From JAVVHH01 sp964657565 (lineage in GTDB: Bacteria; Pseudomonadota; Alphaproteobacteria; Acetobacterales; Acetobacteraceae), in NCBI GenBank assembly GCA_964657565.1, contig CAZZVQ010000171.1, forward strand, positions 1 through 8,763: a stretch of DNA of 8,763 nucleotides, in the 5' to 3' direction. The notes beneath the pieces are model-generated. The model was not told the origin of the DNA. It did no database searches and was given only the letters and a program-made list of their open reading frames with translations. This document shows positions 1-6,550 of the stretch, piece after piece. A program made the translations under genes and the position numbers. Numbering within the stretch: the stretch's first letter is position 1; each line of letters opens with the position of its first letter.

Positions 1-2
1 TG

Positions 3-1286
3 GGGGAGGCGCTGGCGGAGGCGAAGGAGAGGTTCGCGGCGAAGCGGCCGCGGAGCCGGGTCGTGCATGAGCGGGCGCTGGGGAGCTTGCCGGGGGGGAA
101 TACGCGGACGGGAGTGTTCAGCGATCCGTTTCCGGTGGCGTGGGCGCGGGGGGAAGGCTGTTACCTGTGGGATGAGGATGGGCACCGGGTGGTCGACTTC
201 CTGGGGGAGGCGACGGCGGGGGTGTATGGGCACAACCATCCGGCGATCAAGCGGGCGATCGAGACGCAGCTGGCGTTGGGGTGGAATTTCGGCGGGCATA
301 CGGCGCTGGAGGGGGAGCTGGCCGGGTTGCTGACGGGGCGGTTCGCGTCGTTGGAAAAGGTGCGGTTCTGCAATTCGGGGACCGAGGCGAACATGTTCGC
401 GGTGCAGACGGCGCGGGTGATGACGGGGCGGCCGAGCGTGCTGGGGTTCGCGGGGTGTTATCATGGCGGGTTGCTGACGTTCACGGCGGCGGATAATCCG
501 CTGAACGTGCCGATCCCGACGGTGGTGGCGCCGTACAACGATGTGGAGCGGACGGCGGCGTTGATCGAGGCGCATGCCGACGAACTGGCCTGCGTGATCG
601 TGGAGCCGATGCTGGGGGGCAATGGGTGCATCGCGGCGGATGTGGCGTTCCTGGAGATGTTGCGGGAGCGGACGGCGCGGCATGGGATCGTGCTGATCTT
701 CGACGAGGTGATGACGTCGCGGTTGGGGCCGGGCGGGCTGCAGGGACGGTATGGAATTATCCCGGACCTGACGTCACTGGGAAAATACATCTGCGGCGGG
801 ATGACGGCGGGGGCGTTCGGGGGGCGGGCGGACCTGATGGAGCGGTACGATCCTCGCGGGGCGGTGCCGTTGCAGCATTCGGGGACGTACAACAACAACG
901 TGTTCTCGTTGCGGGCGGGGATCGCCGGGTTGGGCGAGGTGTATACGGCGGAGGCGGCGGTGGCGCTGAACGGGCGCGGGGACCGGCTGCGGGAGCGGTT
1001 GAACGCGATCTGCGCGCGGGCGGATGCGGCGCTGCAGGTGACGGGGATCGGGTCGATGCTGGCGTTCCATGCGCGGCGGGGGACGATCCGGTCGCCGGGG
1101 GATGCGGCGCAGGGGAACGCGAAGGTGCGCGAGCTGCTGTTCTACGATCTGCTGGCGCAGGGGGTCTATACGATGCCACGGCGGGGCTTCATGGCGCTCA
1201 GTTTGCCGCTTGGAGAGGCAGAGTTCGATCAATTGGCGGGCGCGGTGGAGGAGTTCGTGAGCGCGCGGGCGTCGCTGTTGGGGTGA
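3..1286 (+). CDS. Class III PLP-dependent aminotransferase, glutamate-1-semialdehyde aminomutase-like (5' partial)
   Basis: This is a cytoplasmic PLP enzyme of the class III aminotransferase fold, subgroup resembling glutamate-1-semialdehyde 2,1-aminomutase. The reading frame is open to the window edge. The residues before the GTG at 63 (EALAEAKERFAAKRPRSR, then VVHERALGSLPGGNTRT) look like the normal N-terminus of this group, so the true start lies upstream and the GTG is an internal Val. Visible landmarks are the cofactor-phosphate loop NSGTEANMFAVQTAR, the CYHGG segment, the PLP-ring aspartate in IFDEV (codon 702-704), the Schiff-base lysine in SLGKYICGG (codon 783-785) and HSGTYNNNV, equivalent to the loop donated by the other subunit. 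It precedes livK by 84 bases in the same direction, so it may act on an imported amine or amino acid (inference). A true HemL role is unlikely if the host is an alphaproteobacterium, because these normally make aminolevulinate by the C4 route. The substrate is unknown. Confidence 0.9.
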   Translation, partial: GEALAEAKERFAAKRPRSRVVHERALGSLPGGNTRTGVFSDPFPVAWARGEGCYLWDEDGHRVVDFLGEATAGVYGHNHPAIKRAIETQLALGWNFGGHTALEGELAGLLTGRFASLEKVRFCNSGTEANMFAVQTARVMTGRPSVLGFAGCYHGGLLTFTAADNPLNVPIPTVVAPYNDVERTAALIEAHADELACVIVEPMLGGNGCIAADVAFLEMLRERTARHGIVLIFDEVMTSRLGPGGLQGRYGIIPDLTSLGKYICGGMTAGAFGGRADLMERYDPRGAVPLQHSGTYNNNVFSLRAGIAGLGEVYTAEAAVALNGRGDRLRERLNAICARADAALQVTGIGSMLAFHARRGTIRSPGDAAQGNAKVRELLFYDLLAQGVYTMPRRGFMALSLPLGEAEFDQLAGAVEEFVSARASLLG

Positions 1287-1357
1287 TCGGCGCGCGGCAT
1301 GGCGCTTGCGAGGCCCCTCGGAGCGTGCTCTGGTTGAAGAGCTGGTATGCAACTCTA

Positions 1358-1362
1358 GAGGG
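1358..1362 (+). promoter_or_regulatory. Ribosome binding site of livK
   Basis: GAGGG lies eight bases before the ATG at 1371. It supports that start, as does the Tat-type signal peptide that begins immediately. I found no convincing -35/-10 promoter in the 84-base gap after the aminotransferase, so I cannot tell whether livK has its own promoter. Confidence 0.6.
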
Positions 1363-1370
1363 CCTGATAG

Positions 1371-2624
1371 ATGATCTCACGTCGCGCCACCCTCAAAACG
1401 GCTCTGCTTTCGGCGACGATGGTCGCGAGCGGCGCCGGCTTCGGTTCGGACGCCCAGGCGGCCGATAAGGTTCTCAAGGTCGGGTTGAATCTTTCGTTCA
1501 CCGGGGCGGACGCGGAGAGCTCGGCCCGCATGGCCAACGGCGCGATCTATGCGTTCGACGAGGCGAACGAAAAGAAGGAGGTGCCGGGCTACACGTTCCA
1601 GCTGGTCAAGTTCGACGATGCCACGCCGACCGCCGGACAGTATGACCCGGCGCAGGCGGCGACCAACGCGCGCTCCATGATCTCGGACAAGGCGACGATC
1701 GCGGCGTTGGGCCCGGCGATGTCGGGCGCCGGCAAGGCGATGGCGCCGATCCTCAGCCAGGGCGACCTGGCGATCATCACGCCGGCCTCGACCAACCCGG
1801 ACATCACGGATCCGAAATTCGCTGCGCAGTACCGGCCGGCCGGCAAGGCGATCTACTTCCGCACGGTGGCGACGGATGCGTTCCAGGGGCCGAACATGGC
1901 CAACTACATGGCCGACAAGCTGAAGGTGAAGTCGGTGTACGTGTTGGACGACACGGGCGCCTACGGCGTGGGGCTGGCGGACGCGTTCCAGGGGCAGGCG
2001 GAGAAGAAGGGGGTGAAGATCCTCGGGCGCGACAAGTTGGACCCGAAGGCGGTCGACTATTCGTCGATCCTGACCAAGATCAAGTCGATGAACCCGGACG
2101 CGGTTTATTACGGCGGCGTGGGGCAGGCCGGGGTCAAGCTGGCCAAGCAGGCGTACGACATCATTCCGAAAGTGATCAAGGCGGGCGGCGACGGGATGCA
2201 GAGCGCCGACCTGTTGAAGGGCGCCGGGTTCCCGGCGGTCGAGGGGTGGTATGCGACGGTGGCGTCGCCGCATTTCGACGAGACGACGAACTCGCGGGCC
2301 AAGGCGTTCGGGGACGCTTACTTCAAGAAGTTCAATCAACACCCGGATGACTACACCGTCACGTGCTACACGGCGGCGGAAGTCGTCATTCAAGCGGTGA
2401 AGGACTTGGTGAAGGCGAAGAAGGCGGTCGACCGCAGCAGCGTGCGGGATGCGATCCAGCATGTGGATTTGAAGAGCACGCTCATCGGGTCGGTCGAGTT
2501 CGACGCGAATGGCGATTTGAAGAACAAGGTGATCAGCGTGTTCCAGATCACCAAGGACGACAAGGCGCCGCTCGATGATCCGACGGCGCAGTACAAGTAT
2601 ATCGGCACCGCGCCGATGAGCTGA
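1371..2624 (+). CDS. livK: Branched-chain/hydrophobic amino-acid ABC transporter, periplasmic substrate-binding protein
   Basis: This is a type I periplasmic binding protein (LivK/HAAT family) of 417 residues that captures the ligand and delivers it to the LivH/LivM channel. The N-terminus has a twin-arginine motif, SRRATLK (Arg4-Arg5), then a mildly hydrophobic stretch and a likely cleavage site after AQA (residue 30), leaving a mature protein that begins ADKVLKVGLNLSFTG. No lipobox cysteine is visible. Family landmarks are the LSFTGADA entry, the GPAMSGAGKAMAPILSQ hinge region and the IITPASTNPDIT ligand-contact loop. Length is slightly above the E. coli LivK/LivJ size, mostly in the signal and C-terminus. 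It is followed by livH after 66 bases that contain a palindromic hairpin. Its middle uses many C-ending codons, unlike the G-ending codons of its neighbours, which fits high expression. The exact ligand (Leu/Ile/Val, amide, urea or other) cannot be decided. The symbol is by family. Confidence 0.92.
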   Translation: MISRRATLKTALLSATMVASGAGFGSDAQAADKVLKVGLNLSFTGADAESSARMANGAIYAFDEANEKKEVPGYTFQLVKFDDATPTAGQYDPAQAATNARSMISDKATIAALGPAMSGAGKAMAPILSQGDLAIITPASTNPDITDPKFAAQYRPAGKAIYFRTVATDAFQGPNMANYMADKLKVKSVYVLDDTGAYGVGLADAFQGQAEKKGVKILGRDKLDPKAVDYSSILTKIKSMNPDAVYYGGVGQAGVKLAKQAYDIIPKVIKAGGDGMQSADLLKGAGFPAVEGWYATVASPHFDETTNSRAKAFGDAYFKKFNQHPDDYTVTCYTAAEVVIQAVKDLVKAKKAVDRSSVRDAIQHVDLKSTLIGSVEFDANGDLKNKVISVFQITKDDKAPLDDPTAQYKYIGTAPMS

Positions 2625-2630
2625 GGAAGG

Positions 2631-2665
2631 CCCCCACCCCGACCCTCTCCCGGAGGGAGAGGGAG
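2631..2665. repeat. REP-like palindromic hairpin between livK and livH
   Basis: A perfect 9-bp inverted repeat has arms CCCTCTCCC (2643-2651) and GGGAGAGGG (2655-2663) with the 3-base loop GGA. A C-rich lead (CCCCCACCCC) precedes it. From memory this resembles a dispersed intergenic palindrome found in many proteobacterial genomes. Only a short TTTT (2668-2671) follows, so it is a weak terminator at best. Sitting just after livK it could protect the livK 3' end from exonucleases and raise LivK over the membrane subunits (inference). Confidence 0.75.
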
Positions 2666-2676
2666 TATTTTCTCTT

Positions 2677-2682
2677 GAGGGG
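2677..2682 (+). promoter_or_regulatory. Ribosome binding site of livH
   Basis: GAGGGG lies eight bases before the ATG at 2691 and is a good Shine-Dalgarno match. It is complementary to the 5' arm of the preceding hairpin (CCCTC at 2643-2647), so folding of that hairpin would leave it free. A nearer ATG at 2683 is in another frame and is not used. Confidence 0.65.
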
Positions 2683-2690
2683 ATGACGGC

Positions 2691-3620
2691 ATGACCTCGG
2701 TCGACATCGTCGTTCAGCAGGTCATCAACGGGTTGAGCCTCGGGGCGATGTATGCGCTCCTCGCCTTGGGGTTCACGTTGGTCTACGGCATCGCTGAACT
2801 CATCAACTTCGCTCATTTCAATGTCTTCATGGTCGGCAGCATGGTGGCGATGCTGACGCTGCAGGCGTTCGGGCTGTCGGGGCAGCAGACGATCCTGACC
2901 GGGCTGCCGCTGGTGGGCGTGCTGTTGACCGGGTTCTTCGTTTCGATGCTGGTGTGTGGGCTGATCGGCATGTCGATCGAGCGGTTCCTGCTGCGGCCGC
3001 TGGCGGCGGTGAAGGGGCCGGCGGCGATGATCACGACGATCGGCGTGTCGTATGTGCTGTTCAACGTGGTGCTGCTGACGTTGGGGTCGGATAGCAAGAA
3101 TTTTCCCAATCCGATTCCGCCGGTGCAGTTCGAGGTTGGGGGGGCGGTGCTGCGGGTCCGCGAGATCGCGATCTGGGCGATCTCGCTGGGGCTGATGGGG
3201 GCGCTGACGTATTTCGTGAGTTACACGAAGCTCGGGAAGGCGATGCGGGCGACGGCGCAGGATCCGGATGCGGCGCGGATGATGGGGGTCGAGGTCGATC
3301 GGGTGATCGGGACGGCGTTCTTCGTCGGCGGGGCGCTGGCGGGGGCGTGCGGGATGATCTTCGGGCTGTACTATAATCTGGCGAAGGTCGACATCGGATT
3401 TGGGGCCGGGCTGCGGGCGTTCACGGCGGCGGTGCTGGGCGGGATCGGCAACGTGCCGGGGGCGATGGTCGGGGGCGTGCTGATCGGGTTGATCGAGGCG
3501 TTCGCGGGGCAGACGATCGGGTCGGCCTGGGCGGATGTGGTCATTTTCAGCTTGCTGGTGCTGGTGCTGGTGTTCCAACCGGCGGGATTGCTGGGGCGGC
3601 TGGCGCCGAACAAGTCATGA
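2691..3620 (+). CDS. livH: Branched-chain amino-acid ABC transporter permease LivH
   Basis: This is an inner-membrane permease subunit of 309 residues, the usual LivH length. The N-terminus carries the family pattern GLSLGAMYALLALGFTLVYG followed by INFAHFNVFMVGSM. Most relatives I recall read NFAHG here, so the Phe is a small variation. Hydrophobic segments recur through the protein and end in SLLVLVLVFQP. The cytoplasmic coupling helix that docks on the ATPase is visible as RATAQDPDAARMMGVEVDR (about residues 186-204). It has a clear Shine-Dalgarno site. Its last codons overlap the livMG start by four bases (ATGA), which implies translational coupling. It should pair with the LivM half of the next protein to form the channel. 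Family assignment is firm. The transported compound is inferred only from the family. Confidence 0.94.
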   Translation: MTSVDIVVQQVINGLSLGAMYALLALGFTLVYGIAELINFAHFNVFMVGSMVAMLTLQAFGLSGQQTILTGLPLVGVLLTGFFVSMLVCGLIGMSIERFLLRPLAAVKGPAAMITTIGVSYVLFNVVLLTLGSDSKNFPNPIPPVQFEVGGAVLRVREIAIWAISLGLMGALTYFVSYTKLGKAMRATAQDPDAARMMGVEVDRVIGTAFFVGGALAGACGMIFGLYYNLAKVDIGFGAGLRAFTAAVLGGIGNVPGAMVGGVLIGLIEAFAGQTIGSAWADVVIFSLLVLVLVFQPAGLLGRLAPNKS

Positions 3621-5656
3621 GTGGGGGCGGCATCTTCAGCCCGAGGACCGGGGCACAGGAAACCGGGCTCGCGGCCTCGAAGCCGATCATGGGCATCCCG
3701 CGGGACCGGAACCGGCTGTTCGTGATCTACGTGATCGCGGTGTGCCTGCTGCTGTTGCCGTCGGTGTGGGACAACGATGCGGATATCGATGCGCTGGCCA
3801 ATGCGATGTCGTATGCGGCGCTGGCGCTGGGGCTCAACGTGGTGGTTGGGTTCGCCGGGTTGTTGGATTTGGGGTATGCGGCGTTCTTTGCGATCGGGGC
3901 GTATTTCTACGGCATCCTGACGAGCTTCCAGATCATGCCGGAGTGGTCGGGGTTTTGGGACCCGTTCGCGGCGGTGGGGTTGGTCGAGAAGTTGAACCAG
4001 GGGGGGCCGGACCTGGTGCATTTCACGCTGTCGTTCTGGCTGGCGCTGCCGCTGGCGGCGATGGTGTCGGCGCTGTGCGGGATCGCGTTCGGGGCGCCGA
4101 CGCTGCGGCTGCGGGGCGATTACCTGGCGATCGTGACGCTGGGGTTCGGCGAGATCGTGCCGATCGTGGCGCGCAACGTGACGTCGGTGACGAATGGGGC
4201 GGCGGGGCTGAACGGGATCCAGCCGCCGCATCTGTTCGGGTATAATTTCGGGATCGATGCGGTTCCTTATTACTACGTGGGGCTTGGGCTGATCGCGCTG
4301 CTGATCTTCACGTCGGTGCGGTTGCGGGATAGCCGGATCGGGCGGGCGTGGATGGCGATCCGGGAAGACGAGACGGCGGCGTCGGCGATGGGGGTCAACC
4401 CGGTCAAGTACAAGCTGATGGCGTTTGCGATCGGGGCGGCGTTCGCGGGGATGACGGGGGTGTATTTCGTCGCCAAGCTGCAGACGGCGACGCCGGAGAT
4501 GTTCAACTTCAACGTCAGTTCGATGCTGATCGTGATGGTCGTGCTGGGCGGGATGGGGAGCGTTTGGGGCGTGGTGCTGGGGGCGGTGCTGCTGCAATTG
4601 ATGCAGAGCTGGTTCCTGCCGAGCCTGAGCCGGATGACGCAGGAGGTGGGGATCTCGACGGGGAGCGTGTGGCTGCAGCATGTGGATTTGGTGCAGTGGT
4701 CGCAGTTGCTGTTCGGGGTGATCCTGATCGGGATGATGCTGTATCGGCGGGAGGGGTTGATCCCGGCGGTGCGGCGGACGCCGGGGCTGGACTACGACGC
4801 GCAGCACGCGGAGGTGGCGCGGGGCGGGTTCCGTAATCTGGGCAATGTCGCGGAATGGGGGGAAGGGGCGGCGCTCGAGATCAGGGATGTGACGGTGCGG
4901 TTCGGCGGGTTGGTGGCGCTGAACAAGGTCAATCTGACGGTGCCGGCGGGCGGGGTGGTGGCGGTGATCGGGCCGAACGGGTCGGGGAAGTCGACGCTGT
5001 TCAATGTCATTACCGGGTTGGTGCCGGCGGAGGGGACGATCAGTTTCGGCGGGCGGGAACTGTTGGGGCTGAAGCCGCATCAGGTCCTGGCGCTGGGGGT
5101 GGCGCGGACGTTCCAGAACATCCGGCTGTTCCCGACGCTGACGGTGCTGGAGAACGCGCTGATCGGGCGGCATGCGCGGCTGGCGGCGGGGCCGGTGGCG
5201 TCGGTGTTGCGGACGCCGGGACAGAAGGCGGAGGAGGAGAGTTCGCGCGAGGCGGTGCTGGACATCATCGCGCTGTTCGGCAACCGGCTGGCGCCGCGGG
5301 TGGCGCAGGCGGTGAATGGGTTGTCGTATGCGAACCGGCGCCGGGTCGAGATCGCGCGGGCGTTGGCGTCGCGGCCGCGGCTGTTGTTGCTCGACGAGCC
5401 GACGGCGGGGATGAACCCGGCGGAGACGCTGGAGCTGGCGGAGCAGATCAAGTCGCTGCATGCGAGCGGGCTGTCGATCCTGATCATCGAGCACAAGCTG
5501 GACGTGGTGACGCGGTTGGCGGACAGCGTGGTGGTGCTGGATCATGGCGACAAGATCGCGGAGGGGAAGCCGGACGAGGTGCGGCGGAACGAGCAGGTGT
5601 TGACGGCGTATTTGGGCCGCGGGGCGCGGGCGGCGTTGGAGAAAGAGGTTGTTTAA
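3617..5656 (+). CDS. livMG: Fused LivM-LivG: branched-chain amino-acid ABC transporter permease and ATP-binding protein
   Basis: This 679-residue protein joins two subunits that are separate in E. coli. Residues about 30-380 are the LivM permease, with several membrane segments, GLNVVVGFAGLLDLGYAAFFAIGAY near the start, LRLRGDYLAIVTLGFGEI, and the coupling helix MAIREDETAASAMGVNPVK beginning at residue 246. A hydrophilic linker (about 380-417) leads to the LivG ATPase: Walker A GPNGSGKST (452-460), Q-loop Gln500, signature LSYANRRRVEIARAL (from 569), Walker B LLLLDEP with Asp593-Glu594, and switch His626 in IIEHK. The signature departs from the LSYGQ that I recall for LivG. The ATG overlaps the livH stop by four bases with no strong Shine-Dalgarno, so translation is probably coupled. 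The fusion fixes one LivM to one LivG, leaving LivH with LivF. No stop or frame break is seen in the linker. Confidence 0.94.
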   Translation: MSGGGIFSPRTGAQETGLAASKPIMGIPRDRNRLFVIYVIAVCLLLLPSVWDNDADIDALANAMSYAALALGLNVVVGFAGLLDLGYAAFFAIGAYFYGILTSFQIMPEWSGFWDPFAAVGLVEKLNQGGPDLVHFTLSFWLALPLAAMVSALCGIAFGAPTLRLRGDYLAIVTLGFGEIVPIVARNVTSVTNGAAGLNGIQPPHLFGYNFGIDAVPYYYVGLGLIALLIFTSVRLRDSRIGRAWMAIREDETAASAMGVNPVKYKLMAFAIGAAFAGMTGVYFVAKLQTATPEMFNFNVSSMLIVMVVLGGMGSVWGVVLGAVLLQLMQSWFLPSLSRMTQEVGISTGSVWLQHVDLVQWSQLLFGVILIGMMLYRREGLIPAVRRTPGLDYDAQHAEVARGGFRNLGNVAEWGEGAALEIRDVTVRFGGLVALNKVNLTVPAGGVVAVIGPNGSGKSTLFNVITGLVPAEGTISFGGRELLGLKPHQVLALGVARTFQNIRLFPTLTVLENALIGRHARLAAGPVASVLRTPGQKAEEESSREAVLDIIALFGNRLAPRVAQAVNGLSYANRRRVEIARALASRPRLLLLDEPTAGMNPAETLELAEQIKSLHASGLSILIIEHKLDVVTRLADSVVVLDHGDKIAEGKPDEVRRNEQVLTAYLGRGARAALEKEVV

Positions 5657-6395
5657 TAGTCCGCCAAGCAAGATCCTCGAGTTCCGTAACGTGAATACGC
5701 ATTACGGCGACCTGCATGTCTTGAAGGACGTCAATTACGACATCCAGGCGGGCGAGATCATCGCGTTACTTGGTGGGAACGCGTGCGGCAAGTCGACGAC
5801 GATGAAGACGATCATGGGGGTGGTGCGGCCGACGACGGGGAGCGTGGTGTTCGACGGGGAGCCGATCGAGAAGCTTTCCACGAGTGCGCGGGTGACGCGG
5901 GGGATCGCGCCGGTGTTGGAGGCGCGGCGGTTGTTTCCGCGGATGACGGTTTACGAGAATCTCGAGATGGGGGCGTATACGCAGAAGAAGGGGCCGCAGT
6001 TCGAGGAGGATCTGGAGCGGGTGTATGGGCTGTTTCCGCGGGTGAAGGAGCGGCGGACGCAGCTGGCGGGGACGCTTTCGGGCGGAGAGCAGCAGATGGT
6101 GGCGATCGGGCGGGCGCTGATGGCGCGGCCGCGGCTGATCTGCATGGACGAGCCGTCGATGGGGTTGTCGCCGCTGTATGTGGAACAGGTGTTCGACATC
6201 ATCCAGGAGATCAACAAGCAGGGGATGACGATCTTCATGGTGGAGCAGAATGCGGCGATGGCGCTGCAGATCGCGCACCGGGCTTATGTGTTGCAGACGG
6301 GGGTGGTGGTGCTGTCGGGGAGTGCGGCGGAGCTGCGGGAGCACGAGGATATACGGCAGGCGTATCTGGGGGAGATGGAGGTCAAAGCGGCGTAA
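5649..6395 (+). CDS. livF: Branched-chain amino-acid ABC transporter ATP-binding protein LivF (TTG start)
   Basis: This is the second cytoplasmic ATPase of the transporter, 248 residues. Motifs are Walker A GGNACGKST (42-50, with Cys46), the LEARRLF segment in place of a Q-loop Gln (LivF proteins have Glu here), signature LSGGEQQMVAIGRAL (from 143), Walker B LICMDEP with Asp167-Glu168, and VEQN where other ABC ATPases have the switch His, again normal for LivF. The start is uncertain. The first beta strand (KILEFRNV) must be included, and the only standard start codon upstream of it in this frame is TTG 5649, since the frame closes at TGA 5601. GAGG (5645-5648) abuts that TTG instead of lying 5-9 bases away. 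The gene overlaps the end of livMG by eight bases, so re-initiation by terminating ribosomes is plausible. It is the last gene of the cluster. Confidence 0.93.
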   Translation: MFNSPPSKILEFRNVNTHYGDLHVLKDVNYDIQAGEIIALLGGNACGKSTTMKTIMGVVRPTTGSVVFDGEPIEKLSTSARVTRGIAPVLEARRLFPRMTVYENLEMGAYTQKKGPQFEEDLERVYGLFPRVKERRTQLAGTLSGGEQQMVAIGRALMARPRLICMDEPSMGLSPLYVEQVFDIIQEINKQGMTIFMVEQNAAMALQIAHRAYVLQTGVVVLSGSAAELREHEDIRQAYLGEMEVKAA

Positions 6396-6513
6396 CGGAT
6401 TTTGCGTTGCTCTGGTTACCGCAAATATTGATGTAGTTGGCGTCTTGGGAGACGCTTGCGCCGAGATTGCTGGTGGTCAGTCCAGCAATCGTTACTTGGA
6501 CGGTGCGGCTCAT
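6382..6513 (-). CDS. Doubtful small ORF, 43 residues, no recognised family
   Basis: On the minus strand an ATG at 6513 opens 43 codons to a TGA at 6384-6382, starting MSRTVQVTIAGLTTSN and containing DANYINICGNQSNAK. It is polar (Ser, Thr, Asn, Gln) with one Cys, no membrane segment and no signal peptide. By my count third-position GC is about 65% against roughly 48% at the first two positions, a mild coding pattern in a stretch of only about 54% GC. There is no good Shine-Dalgarno. The frame stays open upstream to a TAG at 6579-6577. Its end overlaps livF antisense by 14 bases, and a perfect hairpin lies inside it. It lies downstream of zwf on the same strand. It may be noise or a gene remnant, and I cannot name a function. 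Confidence 0.22.
   Translation of the reverse strand: MSRTVQVTIAGLTTSNLGASVSQDANYINICGNQSNAKSVTPL
6440..6455. terminator. Small hairpin after livF, possible terminator element
   Basis: GCGTCT (6440-6445) and AGACGC (6450-6455) form a perfect 6-bp stem with loop TGGG, extendable by a G-T pair. It lies 44 bases after the livF stop. There is no T-run after it, so intrinsic termination is not assured. Confidence 0.3.
6465..6490. terminator. Strong hairpin in the convergent livF-zwf region, candidate terminator
   Basis: GATTGCTGG (6465-6473) and CCAGCAATC (6482-6490) form a perfect 9-bp stem with the 8-base loop TGGTCAGT. Its position between two convergent transcription units suits a bidirectional terminator or a 3'-end-stabilising structure. 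No poly-T follows on either strand, so the call rests on symmetry and location only. Confidence 0.4.
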
Positions 6514-6550
6514 CAAGCGGGAAGTCTCGCGGGACGTCGTGGTGCTCGGA

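Noticed and set aside
63..65. GTG as the start of the aminotransferase
   Set aside because: The frame is open to the window edge, and the upstream residues resemble the family N-terminus, so the gene is partial and this codon is internal.
1343..1360. Sigma-54-like site before livK (TGGTATG)
   Set aside because: The -24 half looks right, but the required GC of the -12 half is absent at the correct spacing.
1287..1370. Terminator or promoter in the aminotransferase-livK gap
   Set aside because: GAGGCCCCTC is not a true inverted repeat with a loop. TTGAAG and TATGCA are only six bases apart, too close for a -35/-10 pair.
1377..3578. 733-codon open frame on the minus strand under livK and livH
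   Set aside because: Its translation is a run of Arg, His, Pro, Gln and Leu with no domain. It is an antisense shadow caused by high GC, and both genes on the + strand have full family motifs.
3371..5671. 766-codon open frame on the minus strand under livH and livMG
   Set aside because: Same low-complexity Arg/His/Pro-rich composition, and it crosses well-supported genes. This is a GC artefact.
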